A DNA stretch of 64,000 nucleotides from assembly GCF_000720485.1 (NCBI RefSeq), contig NZ_JOAX01000013.1, positions 248,001 to 312,000 of the forward strand. The letters are read 5' to 3'. Of this stretch, positions 16,415-24,996 are shown piece by piece. Numbering within the stretch: the stretch's first letter is position 1; every line of letters starts with the position of its first letter. A program made the translations under genes and the position numbers. Under the pieces are notes generated by a model, which saw only the letters and a list, made by a program, of their open reading frames with translations, was not told where the DNA came from and made no database searches. This stretch comes from Streptomyces ochraceiscleroticus (GTDB lineage Bacteria; Actinomycetota; Actinomycetes; Streptomycetales; Streptomycetaceae).

Positions 16415-16420
16415 CTCAGG

Positions 16421-16454
16421 CCGGTGGTGGTACCGAGCGCGGTACCACCACCGG
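16421..16454. repeat. Perfect 14-bp inverted repeat with 6-base loop
   Basis: CCGGTGGTGGTACC and GGTACCACCACCGG flank GAGCGC. It lies 7 bp outside the right inverted arm. It could be a terminator for the TetR transcript or a mobile-element end. Confidence 0.85.
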
Positions 16455-16495
16455 CGCCCGCCGTGGGACCGGCGGTACTAGCAGGAGCCGGAACC

Positions 16496-16530
16496 GATCC
16501 GTCGGACAGCCAGGGCCTGTCCGACGGATC
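16496..16530. mobile_element. Back-to-back IS5-type terminal inverted repeats
   Basis: GATCCGTCGGACAG (16496-16509) and CTGTCCGACGGATC (16517-16530) form a perfect 14-bp inverted repeat around 7 bases. The same GATCCGTCGGACAG recurs at 17742-17755, directly after an IS5-family transposase relic. So the left site looks like the right end of one element abutting the left end of another. Confidence 0.75.
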
Positions 16531-16622
16531 ATGGACGGAGCCAAGCTCGACGCTCTCCCGGACCAACGAGCTATGCCTGCCCGCGAGCGTGCCCCACTCC
16601 TGAACGTGCGACGATCGCCTTC

Positions 16623-17190
16623 GTGACGAGCATGAACGGTGACTTCGAACTGTCCATGGAGGAATTGCGAGTCGTAGCGCGCTACGTCGCCGAGACAGCG
16701 CAGGAAGTTCTCCCGGTGTTCGAGGACGCCAACCCCGGTGACACCCGACCGCGGGCGGCCATCGATGCGGCATGGGAGTTCATCAACGGTGCGCCCAGGA
16801 CCAAGCTTCAGCGCGTCACGTCGCTGGACGCTCACCGAGCGGCGAAGGAGACTGCCACCGAAACTGCACGTCTCGCTGCGCAAGCCGCCGGCGATGCCGC
16901 ATCTGCCGCTTACCTGCACCCGATCGCGAAGGCTCACCAGGTGGGTCACATCCTGCGTGCCGCTGCGAATTGCGGCACGCATCGCCGAAATCGACGCAGG
17001 CGAGGATCCCAGGGCCGGGAACAAGGCGATCCAAGAGGTCCGCGAACGAGCCACACCGGTCCTGATCGATATCCTCCAGCGGTACCCTCTCGCGCCCACC
17101 GGTAAGAGCCGCGCTGCACAGCTCATGACTGCTCTGGACACCTCCCTCCGTGGGTCCCCGCGAGCGGGGCCTGAACGCACAGGTGGCTAG
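16623..17190 (+). pseudogene. Frameshifted putative immunity-type protein
   Basis: From GTG 16623 (ATG 16632 possible) the frame reads MTSMNGDFELSMEELRVVARYVAETAQEVLPVFE and continues with SLDAHRAAKETATE and AYLHPIAKAHQVGHILRAAA up to about 16970. The natural continuation, RIAEIDAGEDPRAGNKAIQE through APTGKSRAAQLMTALDTSLR, is in another frame to about 17148. Together they give a ~175-residue helical protein of the type annotated as putative immunity protein in Streptomyces. A single indel near 16970-16980 breaks it, and its last codons run into IS-derived sequence. Either the gene is dead or the indel is an assembly error. Confidence 0.75.
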
Positions 17191-17247
17191 GTTTTGGCCG
17201 TGGCGGATCTTGTGGCTGCTGGGAACTCTCGTCGTTGGCATGATCAT

Positions 17248-17761
17248 GGGCGGGGAGGAGGGACTCGGGCGCTCCCGGGGCGGCCTGACCTACAAGATCC
17301 ACCTGGCCGCTGAGGGCGGACGCCGCCCGCTGTCCCTACTCATCACGCCGGGTCAGTGGGGCGACGCGCCGCAACTCAGCCCGGCCATGGAACGCATCCG
17401 TGTCCACCGCCACGGCGGCGGTCATCCTTCGCACCCCGCCAGATCACGTCGGCGGCGACAAGGCGTATTCCTCCGGCCGAAACCGTCGCTACCTGCGACG
17501 ACGCCAGATCAAGCACACCATCCCCGAGCCCAGAAGCCAGCGCGCTCACCGCAAGAGCCGCGGCAGCCGCGGCGGCAGACCCACCGGCTTCGACATGACG
17601 GTGTACGAGCGCAGGAACGAAGTGGAGCGGACCATCAACGCCTTGAAAACTTCCGGGCCGTGGCCACGAGGTCCGACAAACGTGCCTACGTCTTCCACGG
17701 CACCGTCATCGTCGCTTCGATCCGACTCCGGCTCCGCCCGTGATCCGTCGGACAGCCCTAG
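17248..17761 (+). mobile_element. IS5-family transposase relic with right terminal repeat
   Basis: The first block, LGRSRGGLTYKIHLAAEGGR then LITPGQWGDAPQL, matches the DDE half of Streptomyces IS5-family transposases. The expected continuation, DHVGGDKAYSSGRNRRYLRR to NEVERTINALK (with the catalytic Glu), is in a second frame at about 17440-17650. The ending, FRAVATRSDKRAYVFHGTV, is back in the first frame and stops at 17743. So there are at least two frameshifts, and the N-terminal half is missing. The right terminal repeat follows at 17742-17755, with a CTAG at 17758-17761 that may be the target duplication. Confidence 0.85.
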
Positions 17762-18573
17762 GAATCGGGCTGTGTGCTGAGCGGTTCCGGCGTGGTGTTC
17801 TCCAGGTCCGGTGGCTCAGGCTGCGGGGGCGGGGCTGTCGGTGTCGTCGGTGCTGTCTTGGCCTTGGCGACGGCGGCCGTGAGCTGTTCCTGCACGGCGG
17901 GGGGCAACGTAGTGCCGTGAACCGAGTTCACCAGTTCCCCGGCCAGGCGGTACAGCTTGGTGTTGGTGTTCTGTGAGGCCGTGACCAGCACATCCCAGGC
18001 CGCCTCGGGGCTCAGACTGAAGGAGGCCATCAGCATGCCGCGGGCCAGGTCGATGGTCGGCCGGGTCTGCATGGCCCGTCGCAATTGGGCGACCAGGACA
18101 TGCGGGTCCTGGTCGGTGTCCTTGGACGGGGCCGGGTCGTGGGCGGCAGAGGATGTCATGTGCTTGTCGTCCGGGTTCGGGGGCGTGAACAGGTTCTTGG
18201 TGCTGGTCAGGTCGAGCAGTCGCTCGACCATGGGGCTGCTGGAGCGGAGGGTGACGGTCTTGCCCTGTTCCAGAGCTCGCTGGCGCAGGATGAGCAGGAG
18301 GTTGAGGCCGGAACAGTCACAGAACTCGACCCCATGCAGGTCCAGGTCGACACCACTGGCTGAGAGGCTGAGGGCTTGGTGCAGGTAGGACCGGAGCCAC
18401 TGGCCGGCGTCCAGGTCGAGCTCTCCCCGGATCGCTGCGGTCACCCGATCGCCGTCCGGCAGGACATCGATTGATGCCAGGAACGGCGGGACCGCCGCCG
18501 ACGGAGGGCACACTCGCCCGTGCCCGGACCCCTGTCCGGTGGGGGACTGCTCAGAGTACGCAGGCTCTGGCAT
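17758..18573 (-). CDS. STAS-ANTAR fusion regulator
   Basis: A 271-residue protein from ATG 18573, preceded by GGGAGAGG. Residues about 35-130 are a STAS domain (VTAAIRGELDLDAGQWL, VDLDLHGVEFCDCSGLNLLL, where CDCSG holds the phospho-Ser position). Residues about 160-215 are an ANTAR RNA-binding domain (LRRAMQTRPTIDLARGMLMA, SPEAAWDVLVTASQNTNTKL). ANTAR proteins act by antitermination, and STAS senses anti-sigma kinases, so the fusion could link a phosphorylation state to transcript read-through. The C-terminal Pro/Thr tail ends at a TAG that is part of the IS right end (CTAG at 17758-17761). The original C-terminus may therefore have been cut by the insertion. Confidence 0.85.
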   Translation of the reverse strand: MPEPAYSEQSPTGQGSGHGRVCPPSAAVPPFLASIDVLPDGDRVTAAIRGELDLDAGQWLRSYLHQALSLSASGVDLDLHGVEFCDCSGLNLLLILRQRALEQGKTVTLRSSSPMVERLLDLTSTKNLFTPPNPDDKHMTSSAAHDPAPSKDTDQDPHVLVAQLRRAMQTRPTIDLARGMLMASFSLSPEAAWDVLVTASQNTNTKLYRLAGELVNSVHGTTLPPAVQEQLTAAVAKAKTAPTTPTAPPPQPEPPDLENTTPEPLSTQPDS

Positions 18574-18699
18574 GGCCTCTCCCTCGTCTGTGCCTACGAC
18601 CGCTTTAAGGCTGCCGCCCTCGCCAACACACGTCAACTAATACCTGAAAAAGAGTACGTGGTTTTGAAAGCGTGCATGTCCAGTCGCTAAAGTAGAGGG

Positions 18700-19056
18700 A
18701 TGGATGGAGTGCCCGAGCCCTACACCGGATGGACGTTCATCACCAACCATGCGCGAGTGCTGACAGCCATTGCCGACAACCACAGCGCCCGCATCCGTGA
18801 CATCGCGGCGTACTGCCGCCTCACCGAACGCGCCGTCCAGAAGATCATCGCCGACCTGGAGCAGGACGGTTACCTCTCCCACACCCGGGAGGGACGCACC
18901 AACCTGTACCGCATCGATCCCAGCAAGGTGCTGCGCCACCCGGCCGAATCGGGCCTGACGGTGGCCTCCCTGCTCTCCCTGCTCGTCCAGGACGAAGCCA
19001 ACCGCACCACGCCCGAGTCCTCCGACAACAGCAGCCGGTCCCACGCCAGGGCTTGA
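18700..19056 (+). CDS. Winged-helix transcriptional regulator (MarR/GntR-like)
   Basis: A 118-residue protein from ATG 18700; the AGAGGG abuts the start, so ATG 18704 or a nearly leaderless transcript is possible. The winged helix is at residues about 10-75: WTFITNHARVLTAIADNHSA, then IRDIAAYCRLTERAVQKIIADLEQDGYL and the wing SHTREGRTNLYRIDP. The rest is a short polar tail without an effector domain. It is divergent from the STAS-ANTAR gene, and the 126-bp spacer contains a lower-GC promoter-like stretch. Confidence 0.83.
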   Translation: MDGVPEPYTGWTFITNHARVLTAIADNHSARIRDIAAYCRLTERAVQKIIADLEQDGYLSHTREGRTNLYRIDPSKVLRHPAESGLTVASLLSLLVQDEANRTTPESSDNSSRSHARA

Positions 19057-19218
19057 CCGCCGCACAATCGTGCCTGCGGCCCCCCTGGAAGGGGCACCGC
19101 CCTTCTCCGGGTGGTGGGCAAGTGATACGTGGCAGCTCTCGCTTGCGGTGCGGATGCCCGCCGAGCCGATACGTGCCCAGCCCGTCGACCTTCGTCCTGC
19201 CGGCCGGGTGGGATGGCA

Positions 19219-19695
19219 TCACCCACTGGAGACAAGCTCGGCCAGGTGGTGCAGCGAGTTGGTGAGGTGCTCCGGGCCGAAGGGTGGGAACCGGAGGTAC
19301 TCCCGGATGGACTGCGGCACCGCCGACCAGTCGTAGGTGAGCGTGACCTCGGTTTCGGACGGACCGAGCGGCGCAAGGTCGTAACGCCAGAGCCAGCCGC
19401 CGAACTCCAGGTGACCGTCCTCCTTCTCCTGTCCCGTCAGCCAGCCGATGGCGCGCGGTGGGTCGAGCACCTGGACCTTGTTGGCCACCTGGTAGTCACC
19501 GTGGGGATGGTCGGGGTGATACATGTTCATCCGGAAGACCTGCCCCACCTCGGTCAGCGGCGCCCGGTCGACGGATTCCTGAACCCAGCCGGTGCCATCG
19601 ATCGCAGCATGGATCGTTGGATCCGCCAGCACCGCGAACACCCTCGCGGCGGGCACGGCGACAGTCAGGGTGGCGCTCACATTCTCCTGGTCCAC
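19219..19695 (-). CDS. SRPBCC-family (START-like) protein
   Basis: About 158 residues from GTG 19695 (VDQENVSATLTVAVPAARVF), with AGGAG about 10 bases upstream; GTG 19680 is an alternative. The SRPBCC fold is shown by PAARVFAVLADPTIHAAIDG, FRMNMYHPDHPHGDYQVANK, the central AIGWLTG and the final GPEHLTNSLHHLAELV. Such proteins bind hydrophobic ligands in a helix-grip cavity; some are aromatase/cyclases. It is divergent from a second SRPBCC-type gene at 19932, so the two may act on related ligands. Confidence 0.82.
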   Translation of the reverse strand: MDQENVSATLTVAVPAARVFAVLADPTIHAAIDGTGWVQESVDRAPLTEVGQVFRMNMYHPDHPHGDYQVANKVQVLDPPRAIGWLTGQEKEDGHLEFGGWLWRYDLAPLGPSETEVTLTYDWSAVPQSIREYLRFPPFGPEHLTNSLHHLAELVSSG

Positions 19696-19931
19696 GGTGT
19701 GCACGCTCCTTGCTACCTCATCTCGGGCCTCCCGCGGGTGCGGAAGGGGGACACCCAGCATGCAGACGACGGGGACAGCCGCACGTGACTTGCGGTCTCT
19801 TTTTGCGGGGTTGGCGGGCGGCTCGGAGTGCCTTGACGCAGGCCCCGCTCGCTGGGAGCCTGTCGCCATCATGAGGAGCCGTTGGCTCGGCCTGGATGAT
19901 GCGGGCTGTGCCCATGGTCCAGGAGGAGCAC

Positions 19932-20405
19932 ATGAGCGATGTGCGAGTCTCGGCCGCCGGCGATTTCCCGCCCGCAACCTTCATCGAGGCCCTCACCACC
20001 TTCGGCCCGGAACGGGCAAAGATCTGGGGCAACAGCAGCGCCGGACAGTTGGTGGTCCACGACCAGGGCGAGGGCTGGGCCGACGTCACCGAGGGGACCG
20101 ACGCGGGGGGAATCTGGCAGCGCTACCGGTATGCCTGGTCGCCCAGTGAGGTGCGCTTGGATGTGGTGGACAGCAATGCCTTCGGCAAGGGCAGTTACTG
20201 GCTGTACCGGCTGACCGCCGAGGCAGGTGATCAGCGAACGCGGATCGACCTGCACATTCATCGCGTTCCCACGACGACCAAGGGCAAGCTCTTCGATCCG
20301 CTGCTGCGCCTCATCGGCGGCGTGTATTTCGGCCGGGACCTGCGCCGCTCCGTCCGGCGGATCGGGCGCCTCTTTGCGGAGAAAGGCGTGCACGGCTCGT
20401 CATGA
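19932..20405 (+). CDS. SRPBCC-family protein
   Basis: A 157-residue protein from ATG 19932 (MSDVRVSAAGDFPPATFIEA), preceded by AGGAGGAGC. The helix-grip pattern is TFGPERAKIWGNSSAGQLVV, then EGTDAGGIWQRYRYAWSPSE and a C-terminal helix RRSVRRIGRLFAEK. Family members bind or transport small hydrophobic molecules or act as polyketide cyclases. Ligand unknown. Confidence 0.78.
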   Translation: MSDVRVSAAGDFPPATFIEALTTFGPERAKIWGNSSAGQLVVHDQGEGWADVTEGTDAGGIWQRYRYAWSPSEVRLDVVDSNAFGKGSYWLYRLTAEAGDQRTRIDLHIHRVPTTTKGKLFDPLLRLIGGVYFGRDLRRSVRRIGRLFAEKGVHGSS

Positions 20406-20581
20406 CCGGCCACCGGCCCGCCCGCGCTCGCCACACGCCGTGGTGCCAGACCCGTCCGCGCCCGGGCAGAACTGCGGACAGGCAAAAGGGGACCTGACGA
20501 CCGGGGGGAGAGGAGCGTTCCGGGACGGTCGACGGCTTCCCGCCCGCCATCCCGGAAACGTGTGCCTCCCGGAAGCGCGTG

Positions 20582-21487
20582 TCACCGCATGTCGGCCGGG
20601 CGCTCGCTGCCCTCGAAGGGGAAGCGGCGGCGGAAGTCGTCGGCCGCGTCCTCAAGGGTGCAGAAACTGACGCCCTCGTGTCGGGAGACGTACTCGACGA
20701 AGCGTTCCAGCATCAGCAGGACCTGGGGGCGGCCGCTGACGTCGGGGTGGAGGGTGACGGGTATGACGGCGTAGTCCAACTCCCGGTGCACCCAGTCGAA
20801 CTGGTCTCTCCAGTCCTGCTCCAGGGTGCGCGGGCTGACGTAGCCGTGGCTGTTGTGGGAGTGCTTGTTGAACATCATGGGCGGCAGGTCGTCGACGTAC
20901 CAGTTGCCGCAGAACTCGACGAGATCCACCTCATGACCGTGGACGAGCGGCTTCATCCAGTCCTTGGCGTCCGCGGAGTAGTCGATCTTCGTCCAGCTGT
21001 CGCCGACGCGGGCGTAGAAGGGGGTGAAGTCCCGGTAGTTCTGGGAGTGGTCGTAGGAGAAGCCGTACTTGTGGAGCAGGGCCGCGGTGTGGGCGGACAT
21101 CTCCCACCACGGCGCGACGTAGCCGCGCGGCTTGCGGCCGGTCCAGGACTCGATGAGCTCGACGCTCTTGGCGAGGACGTCCTCCTCCTGCTCCGGCGTC
21201 ATCGCGATGGGATTCTCGTGCGAGTAGCCGTGCGCGCCGACCTCGTGGCCCGCCGCGACGATCATCTCGGTCTGCCGGGGGAAGGTCTCGATGGAGTGCC
21301 CCGGAATGAACCAGGAGGTGCGGATGCCGTAGCGCTCGAAGAGCTTGAGCAGGCGCGGGGTGCCGATCTCGCCGGCGAAGACGCCGCGCTGGATGTCGTT
21401 CGGCGAGTCCTCGCCCCCGTAGGAGCCGAGCCAGCCGGCGACGGCATCCACGTCCACGCCGAGTGCGATCTTGATGTCCTTGGTCAT
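20582..21487 (-). CDS. Polysaccharide deacetylase (NodB)-fold amidohydrolase
   Basis: A 301-residue cytosolic protein beginning [20 protein letters not shown]. The NodB-fold metal site is visible: the first Asp pair (GVDVDAV), the motif [10 protein letters not shown] with both zinc histidines, and [11 protein letters not shown] late His in LHPDVSGRP completes the set. There is no signal peptide, so it probably acts on a small intracellular amide, as the PuuE/allantoinase-like NodB enzymes do, rather than on cell-wall glycan. It follows the Asp/Glu-racemase-like gene and MFS transporter on the same strand, with a 22-bp gap, as the last gene of a three-gene operon. Confidence 0.85.
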   Translation of the reverse strand: MTKDIKIALGVDVDAVAGWLGSYGGEDSPNDIQRGVFAGEIGTPRLLKLFERYGIRTSWFIPGHSIETFPRQTEMIVAAGHEVGAHGYSHENPIAMTPEQEEDVLAKSVELIESWTGRKPRGYVAPWWEMSAHTAALLHKYGFSYDHSQNYRDFTPFYARVGDSWTKIDYSADAKDWMKPLVHGHEVDLVEFCGNWYVDDLPPMMFNKHSHNSHGYVSPRTLEQDWRDQFDWVHRELDYAVIPVTLHPDVSGRPQVLLMLERFVEYVSRHEGVSFCTLEDAADDFRRRFPFEGSERPADMR

Positions 21488-21509
21488 GAGCCGTCTTTCG
21501 TTCGGTGGG

Positions 21510-22706
21510 TCAGTGGGCGTCGAGGGCGGTCCGCATCCGGGCGACGGCGTCGGCCACGGCCGCGGTGTCGCGGTCGGTCCAGTCGCGTTCGGCCATGCTG
21601 TGTACGGAGATCCAGCCGGCCATGGCGCCGTCGCGCTCCACGGGCGCCAGTAGCTGGGCGTTGACCCCGTAGACGTCGATGAGCGCCTGCGGCGGCTGCG
21701 GGTCGGCGCGGAAGTGGGGCTGGACCAGCGGGGCGCGGTGGCGCTCCAGCCACTCCACGGTGTTGAGGCGGCGCTGGTCGAGGGAGGCGTCGCGGCGGAT
21801 GGACCGTACGCCTTCGCCCAGCGCCTCGCCCGCGGTGAGGTCCACGTGCAGTCCGTGCGCGGGCAGGTCCACCCGGAAGGTGGTGCGGTCGGCGCCGGTG
21901 GCCGCGAGCAGCTCGGTGAGGGCTTCCTGGAAGCGGGCGCGCAGGCTGCCGGAGCACAGCAGGTCACCGTGGCCGGGAAGCGCCGGGTGGGCGCCCGCCA
22001 GGCCGAGTGCCTTCCACAGAGTGGCGGCGACCGAGTCGAACACCGGTACGCCCAGGGCTCCTTCGAGGGCGGCGGCGGGCCGGGCGCCGTACACATTGGT
22101 GCAGACGACGGCGACGGCGTGCACGTCCGCGTGTACGTCCCGGGCCGCGGCCTCGATCTGCCGGGCGACCTCGGGCTCCGGGACGCGGGCGAATGCCTCG
22201 TTCTCGCCGATGCCGAGCGGTTCGGCGAGCTCGCAGGCGATGCCCTCCTTGGCGTACGTCTGCACGATCCGCACGGCGACGTCCGCCGTGTACGGCAGGG
22301 CGAGCCCGAGGCGGGTCACGCCGTACGCGGCACAGGCGTCGAGGAGCGCGAGCGTGGAGGTGGTGGCGGGGACGCCGGTCTCCGCGGTGATCGCCTCGCA
22401 CAGCGCGCGGTCGCGGTCGACGCCGAGCCAGGAGCCGGAGGTGCCGTTCCAGGCGATGACGTCGACGCGCGCGTCGGCGAGCTGCCGGGCCGCGGCGAGC
22501 ATGGGCGCGGGATCGAACTGGGCATCCGAGCCCGAGTCGAGCGCGATCCGGGTGACGGGGACGCGCGCGAAGTGCGCGGTGGCCGCGCCGCTGTCGTGCA
22601 GCAGGTCGTAAGTGACCGGCTCCAGGCAGGTGTTGGAGGACGGGGTGAGCATCCCGATGCGTACTGCTGCGCTCATCGGACGGTCAGTCTCCGGACGGTC
22701 GGTCAT
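21510..22706 (-). CDS. Asp/Glu racemase-like (maleate isomerase-type) protein with C-terminal GAF-like domain
   Basis: A 398-residue protein; its ATG (22706) overlaps the transporter stop as ATGA. Residues about 12-245 form an Asp/Glu racemase fold: [32 protein letters not shown] and [20 protein letters not shown]. The second catalytic Cys is present (C202, CTNVYG), but the first Cys position is occupied by Asn (N87, WNGTSGS). Single-Cys members of this superfamily include arylmalonate decarboxylases. Residues about 255-398 look like a GAF-type sensor domain ([20 protein letters not shown]... [20 protein letters not shown]). The fusion is unusual for a catabolic enzyme. Confidence 0.83.
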   Translation of the reverse strand: MTDRPETDRPMSAAVRIGMLTPSSNTCLEPVTYDLLHDSGAATAHFARVPVTRIALDSGSDAQFDPAPMLAAARQLADARVDVIAWNGTSGSWLGVDRDRALCEAITAETGVPATTSTLALLDACAAYGVTRLGLALPYTADVAVRIVQTYAKEGIACELAEPLGIGENEAFARVPEPEVARQIEAAARDVHADVHAVAVVCTNVYGARPAAALEGALGVPVFDSVAATLWKALGLAGAHPALPGHGDLLCSGSLRARFQEALTELLAATGADRTTFRVDLPAHGLHVDLTAGEALGEGVRSIRRDASLDQRRLNTVEWLERHRAPLVQPHFRADPQPPQALIDVYGVNAQLLAPVERDGAMAGWISVHSMAERDWTDRDTAAVADAVARMRTALDAH

Positions 22707-24031
22707 CGGACGGCCAGCCTCCTGCTGTAGTCGAGAACGAGGGACGAGGCGGTGAAGAGGAGCCCGGCGCCGACGAAGTAGAGGAGCGCCCAGGTGTAGG
22801 AGCCGGTGCCACCGACAATGAAGCCGACGACGATGGGGGTGACGATGCCCGCGATGTTCCCGGCGAGGTTCATCGCACCGCCCATGACGCCTGCGTTGGC
22901 GCGCCCGCCGAGGATGGACGGCAGCGACCAGAAGAGACCGGCCCAGCGGAGGAAGAACAGCACGCCGGACAGCAGGAGTACGGCGGTCAGGGCGTCGGGG
23001 ACGAGAACCACACCGAGCAGTCCTGCGACGACCGCGGCTCCGGCGATCCCCATGAGCGTACGCATGACCTTGTTGGCGCCCGCGCCCCTGGACCGCCAGT
23101 GGTCGGCGATCCAGCCGCCGATGAGTTCGCCGACGAAGCCCGAGCCGAAGATGGCCAGGGTCGACCAGCCGATGGTCTTGATGTCGAAGCCCTTGGACTC
23201 CGAAAGGTAGAGCGGGCCCCAGGTGAGCAGGCCGTAGAAGACACCGTTGAAGCCCATCCAGCCCAGGCACATCGCCCAGAAGGAGCGGTACTTGAGGTAG
23301 GGGCGCAGCCCGGTGCGCTCGTCGGTGCCGGGCGCCTCGGCGTCCTCCTCGGCGTGTGCGCGCTCGATGTACGCGGCCTCCGCCTCGTTGACGCCGGGGT
23401 GGGCGCGCGGGGTGTTGCGGACGTACCAGTGGGCGAGGAGGCCCACGACCACGGTGGCGACGCCCGCGATGACGAAACTGATCCGCCAACTGCCGGTCCA
23501 GGCGATGAGGGCGGAGATGATGATGCCGCCGAGGGCCGCGCCGAGCGGTGCGCCACCGTCCAGCAGCACGGCGCCGCGGCCGCGCTCCTTGGCGGGCAGC
23601 CACTGGGCGTTGAGCTTGCCGCCCGCCGGCATCACCGGGGCCTCGACGGCGCCGAGCAGCAGCCGGTAGCCGAGCAGCGAACCGGCCCCGGTGGCGGCGG
23701 CGGTGGCGGCCTGGGCGATGCCCCAGCCGACGCAGGCGCCGGAGGCCATGACGCGCGGGCCGAACCGGTCGATGAGCCAGCCGCCGGGGATCTGCATCAG
23801 GGCGTACGTCCAGAAGAACGCGCTCAGCACGAAACCGGTGGTCTCCTTGCTCAGCCCCAGGTCCTCGGTGATGAGGGGCAGGGCCACCGAGACCGAACCA
23901 CGGTCGATGTAGTTGAGTGCGACGACTCCGAGGAGGAGCAGGAACATCTTCCAGCGGACCCGGGTGGGCCGGCCTTCGCCGGTGTCTCTGCCGGAGGAAA
24001 CGGCGGCCTGTCCGGCCGCGGGTGAACTCAT
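22703..24031 (-). CDS. MFS transporter, anion:cation symporter (ACS) type
   Basis: A 442-residue protein from ATG 24031, with GAGGG seven bases upstream. It has about 12 membrane segments. Motifs typical of the ACS/NarK-like uptake group include LNYIDRGSVSVALPLITEDL near the N-terminus, FWTYALMQIPGGWLIDRFGPR and EAPVMPAGGKLNAQWLPAKERGR. These transporters import organic anions such as hexonates, phthalate-like or dicarboxylic compounds. It is the first gene of an operon with the racemase-like and deacetylase-like enzymes, and it is divergent from a GntR regulator with two operator-like palindromes. Together they suggest uptake and breakdown of an organic acid or amide. Confidence 0.9.
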   Translation of the reverse strand: MSSPAAGQAAVSSGRDTGEGRPTRVRWKMFLLLLGVVALNYIDRGSVSVALPLITEDLGLSKETTGFVLSAFFWTYALMQIPGGWLIDRFGPRVMASGACVGWGIAQAATAAATGAGSLLGYRLLLGAVEAPVMPAGGKLNAQWLPAKERGRGAVLLDGGAPLGAALGGIIISALIAWTGSWRISFVIAGVATVVVGLLAHWYVRNTPRAHPGVNEAEAAYIERAHAEEDAEAPGTDERTGLRPYLKYRSFWAMCLGWMGFNGVFYGLLTWGPLYLSESKGFDIKTIGWSTLAIFGSGFVGELIGGWIADHWRSRGAGANKVMRTLMGIAGAAVVAGLLGVVLVPDALTAVLLLSGVLFFLRWAGLFWSLPSILGGRANAGVMGGAMNLAGNIAGIVTPIVVGFIVGGTGSYTWALLYFVGAGLLFTASSLVLDYSRRLAVR

Positions 24032-24111
24032 GATGGACCCTCGATTCGGCATGGCGGGGTGCAGCAGTTCAGGTAGATTCGCCATGCGCACGACCTCGGC
24101 GTTCCGCGCTA

Positions 24112-24166
24112 TGGCATACCAAATAATGGGGATGCCTCAGGGGGCCGTCAAGGGTTTGGTATACCG
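24112..24166. promoter_or_regulatory. Pair of GntR-type operators, TGGCATACCA and TGGTATACCG
   Basis: Two near-palindromes, TGGCATACCA (24112-24121) and TGGTATACCG (24157-24166), lie 45 bp apart in the divergent spacer between the MFS transporter and the GntR gene. The sequence fits FadR-subfamily operators, which are typically TGGTNNACCA-like. Confidence 0.75.
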
Positions 24167-24192
24167 TAATCGGGTCTTCGTGGAGGGGACAC

Positions 24193-24861
24193 ATGAGCCG
24201 GAACACACCTCAGCCCGCCGCCTCTCTCACCGGGACGGCGTGGCTGCGCGACCAGGTCTGCGAGGACCTGCGCGACCGCATCATCACCGGACGCCTGGCA
24301 CCGGGCGACCGGCTCGTCGAACGCGATCTGGCCGAGGAATTCGGTGTCTCCCGGGTGCCCGTGCGCGAGGCCATCCGCATCCTGCTCGGCGAGGGCTTCC
24401 TCACCGCCGCCTCGCCGCGCCGCATCGTCGTCAAGAGCCACGACCGCAAGGACGTGGAGAACCTGTTCGACCTGCGCGAGGCGCTGGAGGTACTGGCCGT
24501 CCGGCGAGCCGCCGAGCGCGCCGACGCCACCGGACTCGCCGCACTGGCCCGCCTGCTGGAGAACGCCCGCCGCGCCACGCTCTCCGGCAAACCGGAACGC
24601 ATCTCCCGCGCCAACGCCGCTTTCCACCATCAGATCATGGAGCTCGCCGACAACGAGCTCCTCGCCACCACCGTGGAACCCCTCGAGGGCCGGCTGCGCT
24701 GGCTCTTCCAGCAGATCGACGAGCCGGGCACGCTGTGGGAGGAACACCGACGGCTCCACGAGGCCATCGCGGCACACGACGCGGAAGCCGCGGCCGCCGC
24801 CTCACTGAGCCATGTGCGGCACTACCGGCATGTGGCGATGCGGATGCTGTTCGGGGGCTAG
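24193..24861 (+). CDS. GntR/FadR-family (FCD) transcriptional regulator
   Basis: A 222-residue protein. The N-terminal GntR winged helix is VCEDLRDRIITGRLAPGDRL, then ERDLAEEFGVSRVPVREAIR and GFLTAASPRRIVV. The C-terminal FCD effector domain (LFDLREALEVLAVRRAAERA, NAAFHHQIMELADNELL, HRRLHEAIAAHDAEAAAAAS) has the Asp/His residues that bind a metal and carboxylate ligand. It is divergent from the transporter-racemase-deacetylase operon and most likely represses it until the substrate is present. Confidence 0.92.
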   Translation: MSRNTPQPAASLTGTAWLRDQVCEDLRDRIITGRLAPGDRLVERDLAEEFGVSRVPVREAIRILLGEGFLTAASPRRIVVKSHDRKDVENLFDLREALEVLAVRRAAERADATGLAALARLLENARRATLSGKPERISRANAAFHHQIMELADNELLATTVEPLEGRLRWLFQQIDEPGTLWEEHRRLHEAIAAHDAEAAAAASLSHVRHYRHVAMRMLFGG

Positions 24862-24996
24862 GACGTGTCCGGGCCGCACCTCCACCCAGGCCAGGGCCGA
24901 GAGTTGCTCGGCGTCCAGGCCCGGGCCCGTGTCCGGCTTCCCGGTCAGTCGCCGACCCCGCGATCGCGAGGACCAGGCGCCGGCTTCGGCTGCCGC

